DNA of 16,549 nucleotides from Syntrophaceae bacterium CG2_30_49_12 (GCA_001873675.1 MNZP01000099.1:15276-31824); one strand, 5' to 3'. Positions 6,650-14,605 are shown, counted from the stretch's first letter. Notes: a model not told the origin generated them from the letters alone. A program made the numbers and translations.

Positions 6650-7491
6650 AGAAGTCCTGGAAGATGAAAATGGCAACAAGGAAAAACAGACTGAAGAGAC
6701 ATTCGGGTGATATATTCCGGGAAGTTTTTAAGGTCCTCTTCCTGTTCAGTGTCATCTTTATAATCACGACAGTAATGATCTTCGGATACAATTATACGAT
6801 CAGTTCCCCCTATTTTCGGATCAGGGAGATCATTGTCAGGGGCTGTAAGGAACTTACGGAAAAAGACATCCTGGGACTTGCCGCCATTGCCCCATCGCAG
6901 AACATCTTAACTGTCAATATCGTCGCTATCACCCGGAGAATCTCGACAAATCCCTGGATCAGGGATGTTTTCATAGGGAAGGAGTTTCCTGACCGATTGG
7001 TGATTGAGGTTCGGGAGAGAACTCCCGTTGCCTTAATCCATAGAGATAATAATTTTTACCTCATGGATATTGAAGGTGTTGCCTTTAAGACGCTGGAGGC
7101 GGGCGATGAAGCCGATCTTCCCGTACTGACCGGATGTGCCGGCGACAAAGAGATGAACCCGGAACTTATCAAGAAAGCCCTTAAGCTTTTACGTTATCTC
7201 GCCACATCGAGAGATTTTCCAACCATAGACCGTATTTCTGAAGTCCACGGAAGTGAGATTTCCGGGCTTTCTCTTTTTACCAATGACGGTATGAGCCTTC
7301 AGCTCGGTTTTGACAGTTATGAAAATAAATTAAAACGCCTGATTCCTATCATGGCCGATCTTGACAGGAAAAACATAAAACAGGGGTTTTTATGTATTGA
7401 TCTTAGCGATTCCGTTAAAGTTACCGTTCAGAGGAGAGATATAAAAGGTCCTCGAGAACCCGTAATAGCGGAGAAGGGATACAGGACATAA
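6646..7491 (+). CDS. ftsQ: FtsQ, divisome protein with POTRA domain
   Basis: FtsQ is a bitopic inner-membrane protein that links early and late divisome proteins through FtsB/FtsL. The 281-residue product has a basic cytoplasmic N-terminus (KKSWKMKMATRKNRLKR), one membrane segment at about residues 28-50 and a periplasmic POTRA-type domain. That domain begins at about residue 57 (YFRIREIIVRGCKELTEKDIL) and is followed by the FtsQ-type sequence NPWIRDVFIGKEFPDRLVIEVRERTPVAL. Sequence conservation is low in this family, so the call rests on topology, the POTRA pattern and position between murB and ftsA. The ATG overlaps the murB stop, with GGGG seven bases upstream. The stop is followed immediately by a second TAA. 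Confidence 0.93.
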   Translation: MKKSWKMKMATRKNRLKRHSGDIFREVFKVLFLFSVIFIITTVMIFGYNYTISSPYFRIREIIVRGCKELTEKDILGLAAIAPSQNILTVNIVAITRRISTNPWIRDVFIGKEFPDRLVIEVRERTPVALIHRDNNFYLMDIEGVAFKTLEAGDEADLPVLTGCAGDKEMNPELIKKALKLLRYLATSRDFPTIDRISEVHGSEISGLSLFTNDGMSLQLGFDSYENKLKRLIPIMADLDRKNIKQGFLCIDLSDSVKVTVQRRDIKGPREPVIAEKGYRT

Positions 7492-7522
7492 TAAGGTAAA
7501 ACAGGTGAAAACAGGTGAAAAG

Positions 7523-8746
7523 ATGGGTAAGAAAGAAAATATTATCGTTGGATTAGATATAGGAACCACAAAGACATGTGTCATTGTCGGTGAAATCAAG
7601 GATACGGGTATTGATATTATCGGCATGGGCTCTCGCCCTTCAGAAGGATTGAGAAAAGGTGTCGTGGTCAATATCGAAAGCACGGTAGATGCCATCAAAA
7701 AGGCGGTGGAGGAGGCCGAACATGTATCGGGATGCGAGATCGGTTCTGTTTACGTCGGCATTGCGGGGAGTCACATCAAGGGGCAAAATAGTCTCGGCAT
7801 TGTGGCTGTCAAGGGCCATGAGGTTGAGGAAAACGATGTTCAGAGGGCTATAGAAGCGTCTAAGGCTATTGCCATTCCTCCCGACAGAGAGATACTTCAT
7901 ACATTGCCCCAACATTACATCGTTGATGATCAGAATGGTATCAGGAACCCTGTCGGGATGTCCGGTGTACGACTGGAGGCAAAAGTTCATATCGTCACCG
8001 GCGCCGTTACCTCTATAGAGAATGTGGTGAAATCTGTCGTCCGTGTGGGATTAGATATAAATGACATTGTTTTGGAACAACTCGCAGCAAGCGAGGCCGT
8101 CCTCGGTGACGATGAAAAGGATTTAGGAGTGGTACTGTTGGACGTCGGTGGTGGAACTACAAACATTGCGATCTTCACGGAAGGCACTATAAGGCATACG
8201 GTTGTTTTGCCGGTGGGGGGCAACTATCTTACAAGCGATATCGCAACCGGCCTGAGGATACCCCTCACAGAAGCCGAGAAAATAAAGATGGAATACGGTT
8301 GCGCATATACTCCGTTGATACGGAAAGATGAAGCCATAAAGGTTCCCAGTGTAGGCGGAAGAGAACCGAGAGAGGTTTCCCGCCAGATCCTCGGAAGAAT
8401 TATCGAACCACGGATGGAAGAAATACTGAGAATGGCCTACAAAGAAATTATCAAGTTAGGTTGCGAAGACCGCCTAACAGCGGGTATTGTTTTAACAGGG
8501 GGAACGGCTATCCTGGAGGGGACCACGGAGCTGACAGAGCAGATATTCAATATGGCTGTCAGGAGAGGTTATCCCACAGGCATAGGGGGGCTGACGGATG
8601 TCGTGAACAGCCCCAGATATGCCACAGGCGTAGGCCTCGTTATTTATGGGAGCAGAAATATGCCGCGCGAGATAATCAAAAAAAGGGATGGGAACATCGG
8701 TAAGACGGTGAAAAATTTTAAAAAATGGCTGCTGGAATTCTTTTAG
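7523..8746 (+). CDS. ftsA: FtsA, actin-like membrane tether of the Z ring
   Basis: FtsA is an actin-family ATPase that anchors FtsZ filaments to the membrane and recruits later divisome proteins. From 7523 it is 407 residues. The first phosphate motif GLDIGTTKTC is at about residues 10-19, the second is VVLLDVGGGTTNIAIF, and the adenosine motif is GIVLTGGTAILEG. The C-terminal KNFKKWLLEFF is the expected amphipathic membrane-targeting helix. The ATG is preferred because AGGTG lies five bases upstream and MGKKENIIVGLDIG matches the family. An in-frame GTG at 7505 also has an acceptable AAGG upstream. The leader carries a 10-bp tandem duplication, ACAGGTGAAA twice (7501-7520), which creates this ambiguity. 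ftsZ follows after 18 bases. Confidence 0.96.
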   Translation: MGKKENIIVGLDIGTTKTCVIVGEIKDTGIDIIGMGSRPSEGLRKGVVVNIESTVDAIKKAVEEAEHVSGCEIGSVYVGIAGSHIKGQNSLGIVAVKGHEVEENDVQRAIEASKAIAIPPDREILHTLPQHYIVDDQNGIRNPVGMSGVRLEAKVHIVTGAVTSIENVVKSVVRVGLDINDIVLEQLAASEAVLGDDEKDLGVVLLDVGGGTTNIAIFTEGTIRHTVVLPVGGNYLTSDIATGLRIPLTEAEKIKMEYGCAYTPLIRKDEAIKVPSVGGREPREVSRQILGRIIEPRMEEILRMAYKEIIKLGCEDRLTAGIVLTGGTAILEGTTELTEQIFNMAVRRGYPTGIGGLTDVVNSPRYATGVGLVIYGSRNMPREIIKKRDGNIGKTVKNFKKWLLEFF

Positions 8747-8764
8747 AAGAAGGGGAAGGATGCT

Positions 8765-9895
8765 ATGTTTGAGTTATCTGATAAAGGTATTATAAATCCG
8801 GCAAAGATTAAAGTGATCGGTATAGGAGGAGGGGGAGGAAATGCCATAAATACTATGGTATCCTACAACCTTAAGGGCGTCGAATTGATGGCGGCCAATA
8901 CAGATGCCCAGGCCCTTTCGGCATCTATCTCGCCGATCAAGGTTCAACTCGGTACCGGGGGATTGGGAGCAGGCTCGGATCCTGAGGTGGGTAAAATGGC
9001 GGCCCTTGAAAGTAAGGACATGCTGAGGGAACACATTGAGGGGGCGGATATGGTTTTTATTACCGCCGGCCTGGGTGGCGGCACAGGAACGGGAGGCGCA
9101 CCTGTTTTAGCAGAGATTGCCAGGGAGGCGGGAGCGCTCACCATTGTCATCGTTACAAAACCGTTTCAGTTTGAAGGCAAGAAACGCGCCATGCAAGCGG
9201 AAGAAGGCATTGCCGAGTTGCGGAAAATTGTTGATACCCTGATCATCGTTCCCAATCAGAGACTCCTCAGTCTGGGAGGGAGGAACATTTCGTTATTAGA
9301 TGCCTTCAAGAAAGCAGATGACATCCTGCATCATGCCGTCAAAGGGGTTTCCGATTTGATTACCGTACCGGGGTTGATCAACCTTGATTTTAACGATGTT
9401 AAGAAAGTAATGGCCGGGATGGGGCTGGCCATTATGGGGACCGGTGTTGCCGGCGGGGAAAACCGAGCCGTGGAGGCCACTCAGAAAGCAATTTCCTCTC
9501 CCTTATTGGAGGATAACACCATTCAGGGGGCTAAGGGTATCCTTCTGAACATCACGGGAGGACCGGACATGTCCCTTTATGAAATCAATGAGGCATCCTC
9601 CATGATCCAGGCGGAAGCCCATGAAGAGGCAAATATCATTTTCGGGACCGTTATTGATGAAGGTATGGGAGATGAGATACGCATTACAATAATCGCCACC
9701 GGCTTTGATGATAATGGGAAAAAGAAACAGATCAATACCACACGCTTTGAAGGTCATAAAAATTTCTCTATACCCACTTATCTCAGGCAGGAAAAACTCA
9801 TTGATGATTTTAATGCGGTCAAGGTAGACATGGCTGATGATGAAGATAATCCGGATCTCGAAATCCCCACATTTCTGAGAAGACAGGCTGATTAG
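8765..9895 (+). CDS. ftsZ: FtsZ, tubulin-like cell division GTPase
   Basis: FtsZ polymerises into the cytokinetic Z ring. The protein is 376 residues. The N-terminal GTP-binding region has IGIGGGGGNAINTM (about 18-31), and the tubulin signature GGGTGTG is at 104-110. The T7 synergy loop NLDFND at 206-211 has the aspartates needed to hydrolyse GTP of the neighbouring subunit. After a short linker the C-terminal peptide DLEIPTFLRRQAD is the conserved tail bound by FtsA and other partners. A strong ribosome binding site, AAGGGGAAGGA, precedes the ATG. All catalytic elements are intact. The gene closes the dcw cluster. Confidence 0.98.
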   Translation: MFELSDKGIINPAKIKVIGIGGGGGNAINTMVSYNLKGVELMAANTDAQALSASISPIKVQLGTGGLGAGSDPEVGKMAALESKDMLREHIEGADMVFITAGLGGGTGTGGAPVLAEIAREAGALTIVIVTKPFQFEGKKRAMQAEEGIAELRKIVDTLIIVPNQRLLSLGGRNISLLDAFKKADDILHHAVKGVSDLITVPGLINLDFNDVKKVMAGMGLAIMGTGVAGGENRAVEATQKAISSPLLEDNTIQGAKGILLNITGGPDMSLYEINEASSMIQAEAHEEANIIFGTVIDEGMGDEIRITIIATGFDDNGKKKQINTTRFEGHKNFSIPTYLRQEKLIDDFNAVKVDMADDEDNPDLEIPTFLRRQAD

Positions 9896-9918
9896 TACTA
9901 CTACATAAGGTGTTTCTC

Positions 9919-11085
9919 ATGAAACGCATCTATCTTGACCATGCGGCGACAACTCCTGTAGATTATCGGGTAGTGGAAGCGATGCTGCCTTGCTTCCATG
10001 AGGTTTTTGGCAACCCTTCCAGTGTGCATGCCATAGGACAGGAGGCCAGGAGAATTGTTGAGGGTGTAAGGAGCAAGATTGCTTCCTTTCTGGCGGCAAA
10101 GATCGAGGAGATTATTTTCACCAGCGGTGGCACGGAGAGTGACAATACCGCCATCAAGGGGGTTGCCCAGGCCATGAAAGATAGAGGAAACCATATCATT
10201 ACCTCCTCTATTGAGCATCATGCCGTGTTGGAAACATGCAAATACCTGGAAAAACATGGATTCCATGTTACCTATCTGAAAAACGATAAAGCGGGGCTGG
10301 TTGATCCTGATGAGGTGAGAAGAGCAATAACCGGGAAAACCATACTGATTTCCATTATGCATGCCAACAACGAAATCGGGACGATAGAGCCTATCGCCGA
10401 GATAGGAAAGATAGCCCGCCAGAGAGGAATCTTCTTCCATACGGATGCGGTCCAAACCTTCGGACATCTTCCCATAGATGTAAATGAACTGCACGTGGAC
10501 CTCCTCAGCGCCTCGGCCCATAAACTATGTGGACCAAAGGGAGTGGGAATATTGTACGTAAGGGAAGGGACAAAGATGGTCCCCTTTATGCACGGGGGAG
10601 AGCAGGAGGGGGGGCGCAGGGCTTCTACCCATAATGTACCGGGAATCGTCGGCCTCGGGAAAGCCGTAGAGTTAGCTAAAGAAACAATGGGGGAAGAAGC
10701 GGAAAAATTGACCTCCCTGCGGGATAAGATGATAAGGGGAATTCTGGAGGGCATTGACGATTCTGTTTTAAACGGTCATCCGGTCAAAAGGCTACCGAAT
10801 AATATCAATGTGTCCCTTGGATATATCGAGGGAGAAGCAATAATAATGTATCTGGACAGAGAGGGAATCGCCTGTGCCACAGGCTCTGCCTGCACATCGG
10901 CGAGCATGGAACCCTCCCATGTCCTCGCCGCGATAGGTCTGACCCACGATTTTGCCCACGGTTCATTACGGTTGACCATGGGGAGAGCGACCTCGGAAGA
11001 GGATATCGTTTATGTACTCAAAGTCCTGCCCGTTATTGCGGATAAGTTGCGTTCCATCTCTCCCCTGTATAAAAAGGGAAGATAA
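9919..11085 (+). CDS. nifS: Cysteine desulfurase, NifS/IscS type
   Basis: This PLP enzyme removes sulfur from L-cysteine as an enzyme persulfide, to supply Fe-S cluster assembly and tRNA thiolation. The 388-residue class V aminotransferase fold starts YLDHAATTPVD. H100 in IEHHAV should stack on PLP. HANNEIGT and HTDAVQTFGH follow, K202 in SAHKLCGPKG is the Schiff-base lysine, and C325 in GSACTSASMEPSH is the persulfide-carrying cysteine in the long active-site loop of NifS/IscS enzymes. The ATG at 9919 has AAGG eight bases upstream; a GTG at 9910 is less likely. It lies 20 bases before mnmA, whose thiolation needs such a sulfur source, and no iscU or nifU is next to it. NifS and IscS cannot be told apart with certainty here. 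Confidence 0.92.
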   Translation: MKRIYLDHAATTPVDYRVVEAMLPCFHEVFGNPSSVHAIGQEARRIVEGVRSKIASFLAAKIEEIIFTSGGTESDNTAIKGVAQAMKDRGNHIITSSIEHHAVLETCKYLEKHGFHVTYLKNDKAGLVDPDEVRRAITGKTILISIMHANNEIGTIEPIAEIGKIARQRGIFFHTDAVQTFGHLPIDVNELHVDLLSASAHKLCGPKGVGILYVREGTKMVPFMHGGEQEGGRRASTHNVPGIVGLGKAVELAKETMGEEAEKLTSLRDKMIRGILEGIDDSVLNGHPVKRLPNNINVSLGYIEGEAIIMYLDREGIACATGSACTSASMEPSHVLAAIGLTHDFAHGSLRLTMGRATSEEDIVYVLKVLPVIADKLRSISPLYKKGR

Positions 11086-11105
11086 GATAAAAAAGGCGCT
11101 CAGAG

Positions 11106-12188
11106 ATGAAAAAGGTGTTGGTGGCCATGAGCGGGGGGGTGGACTCCTCCGTGGCCGCCTTTCTGCTGAAGGAGGAAGGTTACGAGGTCACGGGCGTGAC
11201 GATGTGTCTTGGCGTCAAAGAAGCAGGGAAGACGAGTTGTTGCGGACGGGATGCCATAGAGGATGCAAGGCGGGTCTGTGACAGGCTCGGAATCCCCCAT
11301 TACGTGATGGACTTTTCGGGAGATCTTAACGAAAAGGTTATCGCCAAATTTATCGCCGAATATGCGCGGGGGAGGACGCCTAACCCCTGTATAGATTGCA
11401 ACAGGCACATAAAATTTGACACCCTCCTGAAAAGGGGGATCGCTTCCGGCTTTGATTTTATCGCTACCGGCCACTATGCAAAGATAGAAAGAGATCAGCA
11501 AGGGTATTCTTTAAAAAGACCGAGAGACAGACGAAAAGATCAAACATACTTTCTCTATCCCATTAGATACGAGGCGCTGGAATATATCATCTTCCCCCTG
11601 GCCCCCTTCACCAAGGAAGAGGTGCGGCAGATAGCGAGAAAGGCAGACCTGCCGGTAGCAGATAAGCTGGAAAGCCAGGATCTCTGTTTTGTAACCCGGA
11701 AAGATTACCATACCTTCATCTCAAAGAGAACAGGGGGGATGATAGAGTCCGGCCCGATTGTGGATGTAAGGGGAAACACGCTGGGAAGACATCGGGGGAT
11801 CGTTTTTTATACCATCGGTCAGAGAGGCGGTCTGGGGATCAGCTACAAAGTCCCGCTTTATGTTGTTTCCATAGATGCGGAAAGAAACCGGATCGTCGTG
11901 GGTGAGAAGAAAGACTTAAAAGCGAAGGGGCTTGTAGCAGGTGATCTGAATATGCTTGTCAGGCGCTGGCCTTCCCTGGTTTATGCCAAGATAAGGTACA
12001 GGAAAAGAGAGGCCGTCTGCGAGGTCTTTTTTGAGAATGATAAACTAAAGGTTCTGTTTGATGAAGAACAAGAGGCCATCACTCCCGGGCAGTCGGTGGT
12101 ATGTTACCATGACGACCGTGTCCTGGGAGGGGGGGTCATTGAAGAGGTCTGCCCCGACGAAGGAGGGGTCTTAAATGGAAATTATTGA
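11106..12188 (+). CDS. mnmA: MnmA, tRNA-specific 2-thiouridylase
   Basis: MnmA adenylates and thiolates U34 of the Lys, Glu and Gln tRNAs, giving 2-thiouridine. The protein is 360 residues. The PP-loop AMSGGVDSSVAA is at residues 7-18. TPNPCIDCNRHIKF carries C95 and C98, of which C95 sits at the usual catalytic position. GHYAKI and DRRKDQTYFL bind tRNA and substrate, and ESQDLCFV has C194, the second catalytic cysteine. The C-terminal beta-barrel has PGQSVVCYHDDRVLGGGVI. An additional cysteine pair, C45-C46, lies in the N-terminal domain. The gene lies directly after the cysteine desulfurase, which suggests a functional sulfur-relay pair. Its end overlaps the nadA start by 14 bases. Confidence 0.96.
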   Translation: MKKVLVAMSGGVDSSVAAFLLKEEGYEVTGVTMCLGVKEAGKTSCCGRDAIEDARRVCDRLGIPHYVMDFSGDLNEKVIAKFIAEYARGRTPNPCIDCNRHIKFDTLLKRGIASGFDFIATGHYAKIERDQQGYSLKRPRDRRKDQTYFLYPIRYEALEYIIFPLAPFTKEEVRQIARKADLPVADKLESQDLCFVTRKDYHTFISKRTGGMIESGPIVDVRGNTLGRHRGIVFYTIGQRGGLGISYKVPLYVVSIDAERNRIVVGEKKDLKAKGLVAGDLNMLVRRWPSLVYAKIRYRKREAVCEVFFENDKLKVLFDEEQEAITPGQSVVCYHDDRVLGGGVIEEVCPDEGGVLNGNY

Positions 12189-13074
12189 AAAAATCGAAAG
12201 GCTGAAGAGAGAAAAAAACGCTATCATCCTGGCACACAACTACCAGATACCAGATGTCCAGGATGTGGCGGATTATGTCGGAGATTCCCTGGGCCTCTCT
12301 ATGAAGGCCGCCAAAACAGATGCGGATATTATCGTGTTTTGCGGCGTTCTCTTCATGGCAGAGACGGCAAAGATACTGTCACCTCAAAAGACGGTTCTCA
12401 TCCCCGACAGGAATGCAGGCTGTCCCATGGCAAATATGATCAATGCCCCTCAACTCAGGGATTTAAAGTCAAAACACCCCCGGGCGAAGGTGTTATGCTA
12501 CGTCAATACCACGGCGGAAGTGAAGGCGGAATGCGATCTTTGCTGTACCTCGGCAAATGCCGTCAGGATGGTAACGGATGTCCTGAGAGATGAAAGAGAA
12601 ATCATCTTTGCCCCCGACAAATACCTCGCGGATTATGTTTCCCGAAAGACCGGCCGGAACTTCATCACCTGGAAAGGATTCTGTCCTACACATGTCAAGA
12701 TCCTTGTGGAAGATATTCTCAGGCAGAAGAGTCTGCATCCGGAGGCGGAGGTCGTTGTTCATCCTGAATGTACCCCGCCGGTCATCGAGGTAGCCGATAA
12801 GGTGGCTTCTACAGAGGGAATGTGCAAATATGCCGGAGAAACAAGGGCAAAAGAACTCATTATCGGCACGGAAACCGGTATCCTTCATCGCCTGAGGAAA
12901 GAGAATCCGGACAAGGTTTTTTACCCGGCATCGGAGCTTGCCGTATGCCCGAACATGAAGCTCACCACCTTAGAAAAGGTACTATGGTCTCTGGAAGGAA
13001 TGAATTACGAGGTCAACGTTCCGGAAGAGGTCATCTCTCGTGCAAAACAGAGCATCCAGAGGATGCTGGGCTAA
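12175..13074 (+). CDS. nadA: NadA, quinolinate synthase (4Fe-4S)
   Basis: NadA condenses iminoaspartate with dihydroxyacetone phosphate to give quinolinate, the de novo NAD precursor. The protein is 299 residues, the compact form of the family. The three cluster-ligand cysteines are visible as C83 (AGCPMAN), C170 (WKGFCPTH) and C258 (ELAVCPNM), matching the spacing known from structurally studied NadA proteins. Other signatures are ILAHNYQIPDVQDVADYVGDS, CYVNTTAEVKAECD, HPECTPPV and STEGM. AGGAGG (12161-12166), eight bases before the ATG, is one of the best ribosome binding sites here and lies inside mnmA. No nadB or nadC is nearby, so the iminoaspartate source must be encoded elsewhere. The oxygen-labile cluster fits an anaerobe but does not prove it. 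Confidence 0.96.
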   Translation: MEIIEKIERLKREKNAIILAHNYQIPDVQDVADYVGDSLGLSMKAAKTDADIIVFCGVLFMAETAKILSPQKTVLIPDRNAGCPMANMINAPQLRDLKSKHPRAKVLCYVNTTAEVKAECDLCCTSANAVRMVTDVLRDEREIIFAPDKYLADYVSRKTGRNFITWKGFCPTHVKILVEDILRQKSLHPEAEVVVHPECTPPVIEVADKVASTEGMCKYAGETRAKELIIGTETGILHRLRKENPDKVFYPASELAVCPNMKLTTLEKVLWSLEGMNYEVNVPEEVISRAKQSIQRMLG

Positions 13075-13114
13075 ATCTGACTGACTTGCTTGCAAGAGTT
13101 ATGTTTGTTTTTTC

Positions 13115-13142
13115 TTGACAAATGCCGGATGAAAATTATATA
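13115..13142 (+). promoter_or_regulatory. Sigma-70-type promoter for rplM-rpsI
   Basis: A perfect -35 TTGACA (13115-13120) is followed after 16 bp by TATATA (13137-13142), or after 18 bp by TATAAG. The region is AT-rich and lies 38 bases before the rplM ATG, leaving a leader of roughly 30 bases. It is the only convincing promoter in the window. The rest of the 106-base nadA-rplM gap holds a T-rich run (13102-13113) after a weak CTTGCAAG palindrome; this may end nadA transcription weakly, but no clear terminator is seen. Confidence 0.8.
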
Positions 13143-13180
13143 AGAACCTCTCTTATAAAATTTAAAGGTTTGGTAGTCTT

Positions 13181-13609
13181 ATGAAGACGTATAGTGCCAG
13201 GGAAGAGAATATTCGTAGACAGTGGTATCTTATTGATGCCAAGAGTCAGGTTTTAGGCAGGCTTGCCAGTGAAGTTGCAAGACGCCTGCGGGGTAAGCAT
13301 AAGCCTACCTACACGCCTCACGTGGACACGGGAGATTTTATAATCGTTGTCAATGCGGAAAAGGTTGCCCTAACGGGTAAAAAACTAACGGATAAGTTCT
13401 ACTATCATCACTCCGGCTATCCGGGAGGCATAAAAAAAACGTCTGCCGGCAAGATGCTGCAGGACAATCCAACGAATCTCCTGCGTAAGGCAGTCAAAGG
13501 GATGCTTCCAAAGAACTCCCTGGGAAGAAAGATGCTTAGAAAGCTCAAGATCTATACCGGAAGTGATCATCGCCATCAGGCACAGTGTCCACAGACTCTC
13601 GAATTATAA
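13181..13609 (+). CDS. rplM: Ribosomal protein uL13 (L13)
   Basis: This is an early-assembling 50S subunit protein. The product is 142 residues, the same length as the E. coli protein, and is full length. Recognisable sequence includes WYLIDAKSQVLGRLASEVARRLRGKHKPTYTPH, then GDFIIVVNAEKVALTGKKL, YYHHSGYPGG and LRKAVKGMLPKNSLGRKM. It has its own promoter and forms the usual two-gene operon with rpsI, 18 bases downstream. The ribosome binding site is modest: AAAGG lies rather far upstream, about 13 bases from the ATG. Confidence 0.97.
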   Translation: MKTYSAREENIRRQWYLIDAKSQVLGRLASEVARRLRGKHKPTYTPHVDTGDFIIVVNAEKVALTGKKLTDKFYYHHSGYPGGIKKTSAGKMLQDNPTNLLRKAVKGMLPKNSLGRKMLRKLKIYTGSDHRHQAQCPQTLEL

Positions 13610-13627
13610 TTATCTTGGGAGATGATG

Positions 13628-14020
13628 ATGACAGAAAAGCGCTTTTATGCAACAGGGAAGAGAAAGTGTGCCATTGCTAGAGTATATATGAAAGAAGGCA
13701 ATGGTATCATTAAAGTAAACAAGATGAACTTCGATGATTACTTTACAAGAGACTCTCTGATGATGATTATCCAACAGCCTCTTGATATTGTCGGGAGAAA
13801 AGGTAAATTTGATTTTTACATTAATGTTTATGGGGGCGGTATTGCCGGCCAGGCCGGGGCGGTTAAACACGGAATTTCCAAGGCCCTGGTGGAATATGAT
13901 ATTGAACTGCGACCAATTCTAAAAAGGGCAGGGTTTTTGACAAGAGATTCACGTGTCAAAGAAAGAAAAAAATACGGACAAAAAGGAGCGAGGAAACGTT
14001 TCCAGTTCTCTAAGAGATAG
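13628..14020 (+). CDS. rpsI: Ribosomal protein uS9 (S9)
   Basis: This is a 30S subunit protein whose C-terminal tail reaches the P-site tRNA. From 13628 the product is 130 residues, matching the E. coli length. The N-terminus RFYATGKRKCAIARVY and the middle GGGIAGQAGAVKHGISKALVEYD are typical. The basic tail ending KRFQFSKR, with the invariant terminal Ser-Lys-Arg, is intact. Three ATG codons stand in a row (13622, 13625, 13628). GGGAG at 13617-13621 gives the best spacing (six bases) to the third, so 13628 is chosen; the others would add one or two methionines. A strong terminator follows nine bases after the stop. Confidence 0.96.
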   Translation: MTEKRFYATGKRKCAIARVYMKEGNGIIKVNKMNFDDYFTRDSLMMIIQQPLDIVGRKGKFDFYINVYGGGIAGQAGAVKHGISKALVEYDIELRPILKRAGFLTRDSRVKERKKYGQKGARKRFQFSKR

Positions 14021-14029
14021 TGGAACGGG

Positions 14030-14053
14030 AAGGGGCTCCGGCCCCTTTTTTTT
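14030..14053 (+). terminator. Rho-independent terminator after rpsI
   Basis: The arms AAGGGGC (14030-14036) and GCCCCTT (14041-14047) form a 7-bp GC-rich stem closed by a TCCG tetraloop. An eight-base T-run (14046-14053) partly overlaps the right arm. Its position just after rpsI marks the end of the rplM-rpsI operon and separates it from argC. Confidence 0.92.
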
Positions 14054-14068
14054 GAGGTACGCCTAAGA

Positions 14069-14149
14069 TAGGCTGAAGATAGATAGGCGGAAGGCTTTTC
14101 AAGATGTTTTATAGACTTCAGTCTTCAGCCTAAACACCTGAGTAGTTAC
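14069..14149 (+). repeat. Hairpin heptamer element, copy R3 (rpsI-argC gap)
   Basis: TAGGCTGAAGA (14069-14079) pairs perfectly with TCTTCAGCCTA (14122-14132). Between them lie a degenerate AGGCGGAAGGCTTTTC and the AGATGTTTTATAG core shared with R1 and R2. From the core rightwards, ATGTTTTATAGACTTCAGTC and the following TTCAGCCTAAACACCTGA are identical to R1. The right end AGTAGTTAC matches R2. The element ends three bases before the argC ATG. Together with the rpsI terminator it accounts for the 132-base gap. Confidence 0.9.
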
Positions 14150-14152
14150 GTT

Positions 14153-14604
14153 ATGTTAAAGATTGGAATATATGGGGGGAGCGGATACACCGGTCAGGAA
14201 CTTTTACGACTTCTCCTCCGCCATCCGGAAGCAGAGGTTGTGGCCCTGACATCGAGGAGATTCAAGGGGCTTCCTATCTCTGATGTTTATTCCATATTTG
14301 TTGGACTGACCGATCTGGTCTTTACTGATGCGTCTCCAGAGGATGTGGCCAGTGTTGCCGACGTTGTCTTCCTGGCCCTTCCCCATGGCGTCTCGATGAA
14401 GGTTGTCCCAATATTTCTTCCGTTCGCGGTTCCAACTACTGTGATATTGGTATCGTCACCGATAAGAGAACGAAAAGAGTCATCATTATATCTGCGATAG
14501 ATAATCTCATAAAAGGCGCTTCCGGCCAGGCCATCCAAAATATGAATCTCATGTGCGGCATAGGCGAAGAGACCGGGCTGGATATGACGCCGCTGTTCCC
14601 TTAG
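14153..14604 (+). pseudogene. argC: argC remnant: N-acetyl-gamma-glutamyl-phosphate reductase with internal deletion
   Basis: The gene would encode the NADPH-dependent third step of arginine synthesis. Residues 1-86 are a good ArgC N-terminus: KIGIYGGSGYTGQELLRLLL is the nucleotide-binding motif, and VVFLALPHGVSMKVVP follows. Directly after this, at about 14404-14412, the sequence jumps to the family's C-terminus in another frame: NISSVRGSNYCDIG, RVIIISAIDNLIKGASGQ and AIQNMNLMCG, ending in LDMTPLFP and TAG at 14602-14604. About 150 codons remain of a family near 345, so roughly 195 are gone, including the catalytic cysteine (HPGCYPT region). The N-terminal frame runs out of phase to a TAG at 14498-14500. 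The protein cannot be an active reductase. The gene order rplM-rpsI-argC is known from relatives such as Geobacter. An assembly error is possible. Confidence 0.9.
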
Positions 14605-14605
14605 A

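Noticed and set aside
6820..6970. GGATCAGGGA strings in ftsQ as further members of the GGGRTCA family
   Set aside because: Single, non-tandem occurrences that encode plausible FtsQ residues; chance matches cannot be excluded.
9901..10521. Minus-strand open frame of 206 codons opposite the cysteine desulfurase gene
   Set aside because: It lies opposite a well-supported gene with intact catalytic motifs, has no recognisable domain and no ribosome binding site. I treat it as an antisense shadow.
12199..12210. GGCTGAAG in nadA as a remnant of the hairpin element
   Set aside because: One isolated heptamer within conserved coding sequence, with no inverted partner nearby.
14287..14538. Minus-strand open frame over the argC remnant as a new gene
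   Set aside because: It lies opposite sequence that is clearly ArgC on the plus strand, on both sides of the deletion junction. It is a chance frame.
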